Made by a program: the position numbers and the translations under genes
From: DATECU01 sp035286745
Lineage (GTDB): Bacteria > Acidobacteriota > Vicinamibacteria > Fen-336
Length of the DNA: 11,537 nt
Assembly: GCA_035286745.1 (NCBI GenBank)
Contig: DATECU010000120.1
Location: 1-11,537 of the forward strand
Reading direction: 5' to 3'
The notes under the pieces: generated by a model
Database searches by the model: none
Told to the model about the DNA's origin: nothing
The model's input: only the letters and a program-made list of their open reading frames with translations
Shown: one piece after another, positions 5,767-11,537 of the stretch
How positions within the stretch are numbered: position 1 is the first letter of the stretch
Layout: each line of letters opens with the position of its first letter

Positions 5767-7218
5767 ATGGAACAAGAGCGCGTTTCGAAGGAGATCACCC
5801 CCCGGAGCCAGGACTTCTCGCAGTGGTACCTGGACCTGGTGCTCAAGGCCGAGATGGCGGACTACGGTCCCGTCAAGGGCTGCATGATCATCCGTCCCTA
5901 TGGTTATGCGGTCTGGGAGCATATGCAGGCGGACATGGACCGGCGCATCAAGGAGACCGGCCACGTCAACGCCTACTTCCCGCTCTTCATCCCCAAGAGC
6001 TACCTGGAGAAGGAGAAGGAGCACGTCGAGGGGTTCTCGCCCGAGTGCGCCTGGGTGACCATCGGTGGCGGCGAGGAGCTGGAGGAGCCGATTGCGGTCC
6101 GGCCCACCTCGGAGGCCATCATCTGCTCGATGTACGCCAAGTGGGTGCGCTCCTGGCGCGACCTGCCCATTCTCATCAACCAGTGGGCCAACATCGTGCG
6201 CTGGGAGAAGGTGACGCGGCCTTTCCTGCGCACCACGGAGTTCCTGTGGCAAGAAGGGCACACCCTCCACGCCACCGCGGAGGAGGCGCAGGAAGAGACG
6301 CTGAAGATGCTGCACGTCTACCGCGAGTTCTCGGAGGAGGTCCTCGCCATGCCGGTGGTGTGGGGGCCGAAGAGCGAGAGCGAGAAGTTCGCCGGAGCCC
6401 ACAAGACCTACGCCATCGAGGCCCTGATGTCCGACGGCAAGGCCCTGCAAGCCGGCACCAGCCACAATCTCGGCCAGCACTTCTCAACCGCCTACGAGAT
6501 CGAGTATCTCGACAAGAACCAGGAGCGGGCTCGCCCCTGGTCGACCTCCTGGGGCACCTCCACCCGCATGATCGGCGGGCTCATCATGACCCACGGGGAC
6601 GATACGGGGCTCATCCTGCCGCCGCGGGTGGCCCCGTACCAGGTGGTGATCGTGCCCATCCCGCCTCGGAAAGGGGACTGGAGCGAGGCCGTGCTGCCCA
6701 AGTCGCGTGAGGTGATGGCGTCGCTTCGGGCGACTGGCGTTCGCGTCCACCTCGACGACCGCGACAACCAGCAGCCCGGCTTCAAGTATGCCGACTGGGA
6801 GATGCGCGGGGTGCCCCTGCGCTTGGAGCTGGGGCCGAAGGACATCGAGAAGGACCAGTGCGTGCTGGTGCGCCGCGACACCCGGGAGAAGATCTTCGTG
6901 CCCCTGACCGAGATGCCGGCCAAGGTGCGCGAACTCCTGGACGCCATCCAAAGCGGTCTCTTGCAGCGGGCCCGGAAGTTCCTGGCCGACAACACCACCG
7001 AGGTCGCCTCCTGGGAGCAGTTCAAGGCCGTGATGGCCGAAAAGCGGGGCTTCCTGGTGGCGGGCTGGTGCGGGGATGCCGGCTGCGAGGCCAAGATCAA
7101 GGAAGAGACCAAGGCCACCATCCGCGTCCAACCGCTGGACCGGGAGCCGGTAGCGGGAAGCTGCGTTCGGTGCGGCCAACCGTCGCCGGCGCAGGTGTAC
7201 TTCGCGCAGGCGTACTGA
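5767..7218 (+). CDS. proS: Prolyl-tRNA synthetase, archaeal/eukaryotic-type (class 3)
   Basis: It charges tRNA-Pro with proline (cytoplasm, class II synthetase). It has 483 residues, like Thermus-type ProRS, and lacks the large editing insertion found between motifs 2 and 3 of the E. coli-type enzyme (about 570 residues). The catalytic core includes RPTSE (112-116), motif 2 FLRTTEFLWQEGHT (158-171 region), and motif 3 with GTSTRMIGGLIMTHGDDTG (about 263-281). The anticodon-binding domain spans about 288-395. The C-terminal extension has a probable zinc site of four cysteines, GWCGDAGC (C435, C440) and CVRC (C466, C469), and the chain ends in Tyr, both typical of this subtype. The ATG lies 2 bases after the terC-like stop; a GGAGG at 5749-5753 is 13 bases upstream, rather far. 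It is the last gene of the operon, and a heptamer repeat arm follows within a few bases of the TGA. Confidence 0.97.
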   Translation: MEQERVSKEITPRSQDFSQWYLDLVLKAEMADYGPVKGCMIIRPYGYAVWEHMQADMDRRIKETGHVNAYFPLFIPKSYLEKEKEHVEGFSPECAWVTIGGGEELEEPIAVRPTSEAIICSMYAKWVRSWRDLPILINQWANIVRWEKVTRPFLRTTEFLWQEGHTLHATAEEAQEETLKMLHVYREFSEEVLAMPVVWGPKSESEKFAGAHKTYAIEALMSDGKALQAGTSHNLGQHFSTAYEIEYLDKNQERARPWSTSWGTSTRMIGGLIMTHGDDTGLILPPRVAPYQVVIVPIPPRKGDWSEAVLPKSREVMASLRATGVRVHLDDRDNQQPGFKYADWEMRGVPLRLELGPKDIEKDQCVLVRRDTREKIFVPLTEMPAKVRELLDAIQSGLLQRARKFLADNTTEVASWEQFKAVMAEKRGFLVAGWCGDAGCEAKIKEETKATIRVQPLDREPVAGSCVRCGQPSPAQVYFAQAY

Positions 7219-7222
7219 GGGA

Positions 7223-7264
7223 GGAAGCGGTCAGCAGTCAGCGGTCAGCCGTCAGCTACGGACC
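7223..7264 (+). repeat. Heptamer repeat arm C1 after proS stop
   Basis: It begins a few bases after the proS TGA with GGAAGC, then tandem NNTCAGC units (GGTCAGC, AGTCAGC, GGTCAGC, CGTCAGC) and TACGGA. Bases 7238-7249 are perfectly complementary to 7343-7354 in arm C2. Its polarity relative to the upstream gene is the same as A1, A3 and B4. The intervening core (7265-7320) is GC-rich with nothing recognised. Confidence 0.85.
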
Positions 7265-7320
7265 GCGGGTGGGGGATCGCCCGAGCACGGACGCAGCGGC
7301 TCCTCCGCGGGTTGCCTCCT

Positions 7321-7383
7321 CTGTTGCTGAACGCTGTCCGTCGCTGACCGCTGATAGCTGATGGCTGGCTGCTGCCGTTCCGT
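7321..7383 (-). repeat. Heptamer repeat arm C2 upstream of pcm
   Basis: It contains GTTGCTGAACGCTGTCCGTC, then TGACCGC, TGATAGC, TGATGGC units, and ends GGCTGCTGCCGTTCCGTC. The terminus is the reverse complement of the GAACGGCAGC that opens arms A1 and B1, so both ends of the family are represented. The pcm frame remains open through part of it (from 7361), but those codons are repeat sequence and should not be included in the protein. Confidence 0.83.
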
Positions 7384-7422
7384 CAGAACTGCGATTGCCG
7401 ACCGCCGCCGTTCCGTTAGAAT
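7374..7422 (+). repeat. 16-bp direct repeat (33-bp period) at the end of arm C2
   Basis: GCCGTTCCGTCAGAAC (7374-7389) and GCCGTTCCGTTAGAAT (7407-7422) match at 14 of 16 positions. The second copy carries two C-to-T differences and thereby contains TAGAAT, a near-consensus -10 hexamer just before or at the pcm start. Confidence 0.75.
7395..7422 (+). promoter_or_regulatory. Candidate pcm promoter, possibly leaderless
   Basis: TTGCCG (7395-7400, 4 of 6) is followed after 16 bases by TAGAAT (7417-7422, 5 of 6). Transcription would start near 7429-7430, beyond the ATG at 7421 and exactly at an in-frame GTG (7430). No Shine-Dalgarno precedes either codon. If the promoter is real, pcm would be translated from a leaderless mRNA starting at GTG 7430, or from a later in-frame codon. 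Confidence 0.45.
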
Positions 7423-8137
7423 GGTCCTGGTGCGACGGGTGTCCCTTCTTTCGCTGGCCATGGCAGCGCTCGCCTGTGACCCCGCCCCGGCCGGGCGGGA
7501 CGAGGCCGAGTACGCGCGGGCCCGCGAGCGGATGGTGGTCGATCAGATCGAGGCGCGCGGCATCAAAGACCCCCTGACGTTGGCTGCCCTCCGGGCGGTG
7601 CCGCGGCACCTGTTCGTGCCCAGTCAGGTCGCTCGCGAAGCCTACGGCGATTCCCCGCTTCCCATCGGCCATGGCCAGACCATCTCCCAGCCCTTCATCG
7701 TGGCCTTCATGACCGAGGCCCTGGGCCTTTCGAAAGGGGCCACCGTGCTCGAGGTCGGCACCGGCTCCGGGTATCAGGCCGCGGTGCTGGCCCACATGGC
7801 CAGCAAGGTCTACTCGGTCGAGATCGTCCCCGGCCTGGCCGAGGAGGCCCGCGAACGCCTGAGCCGCCTGAACCTCGACAACGTTGAGGTGAGAACCGGA
7901 GACGGCTACCGAGGCTGGCCCGAGGCGGGCCCGTTCGACGGGATCGTGGTGACGGCGGCGGCTCCGCGCATCCCCGAGCCGCTGAAGGACCAGCTCAAGG
8001 ACGGCGGCCGTCTGGTGATCCCGGTGGGCGACGACGTGCAGGAGCTGCTGGTGGTCACCCGTCGCGGCACCCGCTTCGAGGAGCGTCGCGTGCTCCCGGT
8101 CCGCTTCGTCCCCATGACCGGCAAGGTGCGCCGCTAG
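7421..8137 (+). CDS. pcm: Protein-L-isoaspartate O-methyltransferase with lipoprotein signal
   Basis: It uses S-adenosylmethionine to methylate isoaspartyl residues in damaged proteins, starting their repair. From ATG 7421 it has 238 residues, about 30 more than cytoplasmic Pcm. The extra N-terminus, MVLVRRVSLLSLAMAALAC, has an Arg-Arg n-region, a hydrophobic core and a lipobox-like ALAC with Cys at 19, predicting an exported lipoprotein. Family motifs follow: GHGQTISQPFIVA (83-95), VLEVGTGSGYQAA (109-121, SAM-binding motif I), DGIVVTAAAPRIPEPL (173-188) and LKDGGRLVIPVG (192-203). The open frame extends back to 7361, but that sequence belongs to a repeat arm. GTG 7430 is an alternative start that gives a shorter n-region. 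There is no clear ribosome-binding site. It may be transcribed with the downstream DUF2339 gene across a 100-base gap. Confidence 0.93.
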   Translation: MVLVRRVSLLSLAMAALACDPAPAGRDEAEYARARERMVVDQIEARGIKDPLTLAALRAVPRHLFVPSQVAREAYGDSPLPIGHGQTISQPFIVAFMTEALGLSKGATVLEVGTGSGYQAAVLAHMASKVYSVEIVPGLAEEARERLSRLNLDNVEVRTGDGYRGWPEAGPFDGIVVTAAAPRIPEPLKDQLKDGGRLVIPVGDDVQELLVVTRRGTRFEERRVLPVRFVPMTGKVRR

Positions 8138-8168
8138 CGTTCGGTTTCGGGACTGTCACAAGCCGCGG

Positions 8169-8196
8169 TTCTGAGCCATCATCCGACGCGTATCTT
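8169..8196 (+). promoter_or_regulatory. Weak candidate promoter before the DUF2339 gene
   Basis: TTCTGA (3 of 6) and TATCTT (8191-8196, 4 of 6) are separated by 16 bases. The predicted start near 8203 would put the hairpin at 8206-8224 at the very start of the leader. The match is weak, and co-transcription from pcm is equally possible. Confidence 0.25.
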
Positions 8197-8205
8197 CAGG
8201 GGAGA

Positions 8206-8224
8206 GCGGCCTCGTCCCGGCCGC
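8206..8224 (+). promoter_or_regulatory. Small GC hairpin beside the DUF2339 ribosome-binding site
   Basis: GCGGCC, a 7-base loop, then GGCCGC form a perfect 6-bp all-GC stem. It ends 1 base before the GGGAGG ribosome-binding site (8226-8231), so it could affect translation of the membrane protein. There is no U-tract, so it is not a convincing terminator. A chance hairpin is quite possible at this GC content. Confidence 0.3.
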
Positions 8225-8237
8225 CGGGAGGCCTCGT

Positions 8238-10784
8238 GTGGAGGGTCTGATAGCGCTCGCCGTGCTGGTGATCGTGGCCTTGGGCTTGGTCGGGCCGATC
8301 CTGGCCATCGTGGCTCTGGTCAAAGCCTCCCGCGCCGAGCGGGAGACGCGAGATCTGGGAACCACGGTGGCCGTCCTCAAGCGCCGGCTGGAGGTCCTGG
8401 GTCGCAGCGCACGCCCGGCTGAAGAGCCGGGCGCGACCCCAGCACCGCCGCCGGAGCCCTCGGTGGTTGCGGAAGCCGGTGGGCCCGCGGAAGTCCCGTC
8501 CATCGGCGTGCCGACTCCGACGCAAGAGCCGCCCGCTCGTCCAGCGGAACCCGCGATGGCCAGGTCCCCCGAACCGCCTCCACGCCCCCCGCGACCTGCG
8601 GCGCACGTCCCGCCGCCCCCGCCCGCCGCCGACTTCGCCACCAACCTGGGCCCCAAGATCCTGGTGGCCACCGGCGCTCTGGCCTTCGTCATCTTCCTCG
8701 CCTTCTTCGTCAAGTACGCCTGGGAGAACGATTGGGTGGGCCCCGCCGGCCGCGTCTTGTCCGGCGCCGTGATGGGCCTCGGCCTGGTCGCTGGCGGTGT
8801 CCGGCTCTTGGGTCGCGAGTACCGGCCTCTGGGTCAGGGCCTGGCCGGAGCCGGTCTGGCCAGCCTCTACCTCTCGGCCTTCGCCGCTCACGGTGTCTAC
8901 GAGCTGATCCCGCGCCAGGCGGCCGGCCTCTTCATGGCCCTGATCACCGCCTGCGCCGTGATCCTGGCGGCCCGCCTCGATGCCCGGCTGCTGGCCAGCT
9001 TGGCCTGGGTCGGTGGCTACTTGACCCCGGTCCTGCTCTCGACTGGCGAGGACAAGGTCGTCGCCCTCTACCTCTACCTGACGCTGCTCAACCTGGGTGC
9101 TCTGGTTCTCGATCACAAGCGGCCCTGGATGGAGACGGTGCCCTTCGCCATGGTGGGCACCCTGGTCCTCTATGCCGGCTGGTACCTCCAGTTCTTCCGC
9201 GCCGACCGTTTTGGCGTGGCCGCCTTTGGTGTCGTGCTGTTCACGGCCATGTTCGCCCTGGGCGCGGCCCGGAAGGAGCGCACGGCCATCCTGGGCCCGC
9301 TGTTCTCCGCGGCCGCCCTGGGCCTCGCCATCCTTGCCGGTGGGGCGGACCGCCCCGAGTGGCTGCTGGTCCTGTCGATTGCGCTAGGTGGCGCTGTTCT
9401 CTTCCTGGCCCGCGACCTGCACCCGGTTCTGTCCCTGGTGGCTCCGGTGGCGGTGGGACTGCCCCTTCTGGTCTGGGCCCTGGCTCACTACCGCTCCGCG
9501 TCCTTCGACCTGGCGGCCGCCTGGGTGGTGGGCGGCCTCCTGCTCTTTGTGCTAGCCCGCACCGGCCAGGGGATGCTCGATTGGGGACTTCCGGCCGCGG
9601 CCCTGTTAGCCGGCGGTCTGGCGTCGGTGGCGCTGGCCGCCCAGACCGATCGGCCGGCGCAGCTTGCGGTGTTCCTGGCGGCTGGGGCCGGGGTTGCCAT
9701 CCTGGCCCGCAATCGGTTTGCCGGGTCCGAGGTGGTGGGCTCGCTCGCGGCGGCTTTCTCGGTCCTCGCCTGGTTCACGTCCTTCTTCGACGCCACCCGG
9801 AACGGAGACGCCTACCTCCTGACCCTCCCCGCCGCGGCGATCTTCCTGTTGGCCCTGGTGGTTCGCGGTCTCGCCTTGCCGGAGCCGCTCGACAAGCCGA
9901 GCCTGGCCACTCACCTCATCGTCGCCACCTGGACCTGGACCGTGCTCTTTCACACCCTCTACGACAGCAACCCGTTGATCCTGGGACTGGTCTCGGTGGC
10001 GCTGGCAGCCGTGTACCTCACGCTGGGCCTCATCGCTCTGGACCGCAAGCCCGACGACGGGCTTCAGGTGCGCGCCTGGCTGGGGCTGGCGACCGTGTTC
10101 CTGACGATTGCCATCCCGGTTCAGCTTGGCCTGCACGGTATCACCATGGCCTGGGCCGTCGAGGGGGTGGTGCTGCTGGCGCTCGGTTGCCGCTTCGAGT
10201 CCCTGTGGACCCGTCTCGGCGCCTACCTGGTTCTGGCGGCGACCGGCGTGCGGCTCTTCGCTCGCCACCTGCCATTGCACCGTGGGGACTTCACGCCCGT
10301 CCTCAATCCGCCTTTCGCCATCTGGATGGTGGTGGTGCTGGCGCTGGCCGGGGCCGTCTATCTCACGCGCGAGCGACGCGAGGGCCTTCCGGATCGGATT
10401 GGCCGGCCGGCGCTGGCCACCGCCGCGCTGGTACTGCTCTTCCTGGCTCTCTCCGCCGAGACCTGGGACAGCGTGATCCAGCTTGGCGGCCTCGGATACA
10501 TGACAGCGCGGCGCTGGGCGGGGGTCGCTCTCTCCGCCCTGTGGACGTTGTTTGCGACCGGCCTTCTGGCCGGTGGGCTGGGCCTGCGCAGCCGGCCCCT
10601 CTTCTATTCGTCGTACGCTCTCTTCGCGGCGACCGCGACCAAGGTCGTGCTGGTCGACCTGGCGACCTTCCCGACCCTGTTCCGGATGTTCTCCTTCCTG
10701 GCACTGGCGCTCTTGCTGCTCGCCGGGGCCTTCTTGAACCTGCGCTTCCGGGATCGGCTGCTGCCGAAGGGGGAGGGGCGATGA
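8238..10784 (+). CDS. Large polytopic membrane protein, DUF2339 family
   Basis: This is an 848-residue inner-membrane protein of unknown biochemical role. Residues 1-30 form a membrane anchor (EGLIALAVLVIVALGLVG), followed by a short charged helix (31-58) that could coil. A Pro/Ala/Glu-rich linker spans about 60-130. The family core starts at NLGPKILVATGALAFVIFLA, followed by FFVKYAWENDWVGPAGRV, both typical of DUF2339, as is WVGGYLTPVLLSTGED further on. About 20 or more hydrophobic segments continue to the C-terminus, which ends with a basic tail. The GTG start is supported by GGGAGG six bases upstream. The stop overlaps the next ATG (ATGA), and the next gene is DUF3999, its usual partner. 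A role in envelope maintenance, or as a carrier or transporter, is speculative; no catalytic motif is obvious. Confidence 0.9.
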   Translation: MEGLIALAVLVIVALGLVGPILAIVALVKASRAERETRDLGTTVAVLKRRLEVLGRSARPAEEPGATPAPPPEPSVVAEAGGPAEVPSIGVPTPTQEPPARPAEPAMARSPEPPPRPPRPAAHVPPPPPAADFATNLGPKILVATGALAFVIFLAFFVKYAWENDWVGPAGRVLSGAVMGLGLVAGGVRLLGREYRPLGQGLAGAGLASLYLSAFAAHGVYELIPRQAAGLFMALITACAVILAARLDARLLASLAWVGGYLTPVLLSTGEDKVVALYLYLTLLNLGALVLDHKRPWMETVPFAMVGTLVLYAGWYLQFFRADRFGVAAFGVVLFTAMFALGAARKERTAILGPLFSAAALGLAILAGGADRPEWLLVLSIALGGAVLFLARDLHPVLSLVAPVAVGLPLLVWALAHYRSASFDLAAAWVVGGLLLFVLARTGQGMLDWGLPAAALLAGGLASVALAAQTDRPAQLAVFLAAGAGVAILARNRFAGSEVVGSLAAAFSVLAWFTSFFDATRNGDAYLLTLPAAAIFLLALVVRGLALPEPLDKPSLATHLIVATWTWTVLFHTLYDSNPLILGLVSVALAAVYLTLGLIALDRKPDDGLQVRAWLGLATVFLTIAIPVQLGLHGITMAWAVEGVVLLALGCRFESLWTRLGAYLVLAATGVRLFARHLPLHRGDFTPVLNPPFAIWMVVVLALAGAVYLTRERREGLPDRIGRPALATAALVLLFLALSAETWDSVIQLGGLGYMTARRWAGVALSALWTLFATGLLAGGLGLRSRPLFYSSYALFAATATKVVLVDLATFPTLFRMFSFLALALLLLAGAFLNLRFRDRLLPKGEGR

Positions 10785-11537
10785 GCGGTCACGCACGCAT
10801 GGCGATGGCGTTTGCCGTGGCTGCTGCTGCGGCGTCGATGGCGGGCGCTGGTTCGAAGCCGCGGGTCGAACGAGCGATCGGCGTTCCCGCACCGGGCAAG
10901 GTGGTGCTGACGCTGGACCGCGACGTGTACGAGTCGGCGCGGCCCGACCTGGGAGACCTCCGCGTTGTCGACCACCAGGGCGAGATCGTGCCCTATCTCC
11001 TGGAGCGCGTCGCCGATGAGGTCGTCAAGGAGACAACGCCGCCCGTTCTCATCAACCGCGCCTTCGTCAAGGGCCGGAGCGTCGAGGCCACCCTGGACTT
11101 CGCAGGCCCCATCCTGAAGAGCGAGATCCTGCTCTCGCTCTCCGGCGACAACTTCCGGCGACGGGTGGTGATCGAAGGCCGGAACCGGCGCGAGACCTGG
11201 GTGACCCTGGTGGACGGGGCCTACGTCTTCGCCATCCCGGGGCCACAGGCCGTGCGCTACGAATCGGTGAGGGTGCCGGAGAACAACTACCGTTTCCTCC
11301 GGGTCACGGTGATGAACGGGCCCGACGACCCGGAACGGATCGAGATCGAGAACGTGCGCATCCGCCCTCAGGAGCGGCGGCGACCCAAAGAGGTGGCTCT
11401 CACCCCGCAACTGACGATTGCTGAGGATGCCGCCAGCCACGAGACGCTGCTGACGCTCGATCTGGGGGCCCGACACCAGCCCTTCCGCGGGGTGGCAGTT
11501 GAGGTGGCGGACGCTCAGTTCTTCCGCGGGGTGCGCC
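10781..11537 (+). CDS. Exported DUF3999-family protein, 3'-truncated by window edge
   Basis: The frame is open from ATG 10781 to the window end (252 residues; the full-length family is usually 400 or more). A strong purine-rich ribosome-binding site (GGGAGGGG, 10771-10778) precedes it, and it overlaps the DUF2339 stop by 4 bases. Residues 1-23 form a signal peptide: MSGHARMAMAF, an Ala-rich core, then a small-residue cleavage site near AGA. The mature start contains KVVLTLDRDVYESARPDLGD and LRVVDHQGEIVPYLL (about 40-74), the conserved opening of DUF3999. Beta-rich repeats follow, including ETWVTLVDGAYVF and NNYRFLRVTVMNG, like carbohydrate-binding or jelly-roll folds. Its function is unknown. 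Family members usually have a C-terminal membrane helix, which would lie outside the window. The gene pairing strongly supports the assignment. Confidence 0.85.
   Translation, partial: MSGHARMAMAFAVAAAAASMAGAGSKPRVERAIGVPAPGKVVLTLDRDVYESARPDLGDLRVVDHQGEIVPYLLERVADEVVKETTPPVLINRAFVKGRSVEATLDFAGPILKSEILLSLSGDNFRRRVVIEGRNRRETWVTLVDGAYVFAIPGPQAVRYESVRVPENNYRFLRVTVMNGPDDPERIEIENVRIRPQERRRPKEVALTPQLTIAEDAASHETLLTLDLGARHQPFRGVAVEVADAQFFRGVR

Noticed and set aside
5823..6710. 295-codon plus-strand ORF inside proS in another frame
   Set aside because: It overlaps the catalytic domain of proS, whose motifs are complete in the other frame.
808..7383. CRISPR array
   Set aside because: The units are 7 bp with two variable bases, and there are no uniform 23-50-bp repeats, spacers or cas genes.
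7361..7420. 20-residue N-terminal extension of pcm
   Set aside because: These codons lie in the end of repeat arm C2 and its duplicated terminus, and would bury the lipoprotein signal behind an Arg-rich stretch.
9606..10892. 428-codon minus-strand ORF opposite the DUF2339 gene
   Set aside because: Antisense shadow of a long hydrophobic coding region; extremely Gln/Arg/Gly/Glu-rich with no domain.

Overview
The window is high-GC chromosomal DNA (roughly two-thirds G+C by eye) from a bacterium that is probably diderm. It encodes a predicted exported lipoprotein and two other signal-peptide proteins. The genes are mostly core metabolism and translation, with no phage, transposase, CRISPR, tRNA or rRNA gene visible. 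The exact lineage cannot be read from the sequence. The gene mix, the zinc-domain ProRS and the intergenic repeats would fit an uncultured soil or sediment group (Acidobacteriota, Methylomirabilota or delta-proteobacteria-like), but that is a guess.

Layout. (1) 1-807: 3' part of argF, ornithine carbamoyltransferase. (2) 808-1030: repeat-filled spacer between convergent argF and aroB. (3) 1031-2128, minus: aroB, 3-dehydroquinate synthase. (4) 2129-2504: second repeat-filled spacer. (5) 2505-3017, minus: a small predicted secreted coiled-coil protein. (6) 3018-3170: divergent promoter region. (7) 3171-7218, plus: nadB (L-aspartate oxidase), a TerC/Alx-type membrane protein and proS (prolyl-tRNA synthetase), with a 4-base overlap at the first junction and a 2-base gap at the second, so almost certainly one transcript. 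(8) 7219-7420: third repeat-filled spacer, ending in a candidate promoter. (9) 7421-8137: pcm, an L-isoaspartyl methyltransferase carrying a lipoprotein signal. (10) 8238-10784 and 10781 onward: a large DUF2339 membrane protein overlapping by 4 bases an exported DUF3999 protein that runs off the window. These two families commonly occur side by side and probably work together in the envelope.

The most distinctive non-coding signal is a family of degenerate 7-bp tandem repeats (unit NNTCAGC, or GCTGANN on the other strand) in three of the spacers. The arms are in inverted orientation and can fold into long hairpins. At four gene 3' ends (argF, aroB, the secreted-protein gene, proS) an arm starts at or within a few bases of the stop codon and always has the same polarity relative to that gene. 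In two cases the TAG stop sits directly against an identical arm terminus. The other junctions lack the repeat. This suggests a role at, or targeting to, the ends of transcription units. Two genes without a well-placed Shine-Dalgarno (pcm and aroB) have a TANNNT box 7-9 bases before a possible start codon, which suggests leaderless transcription.
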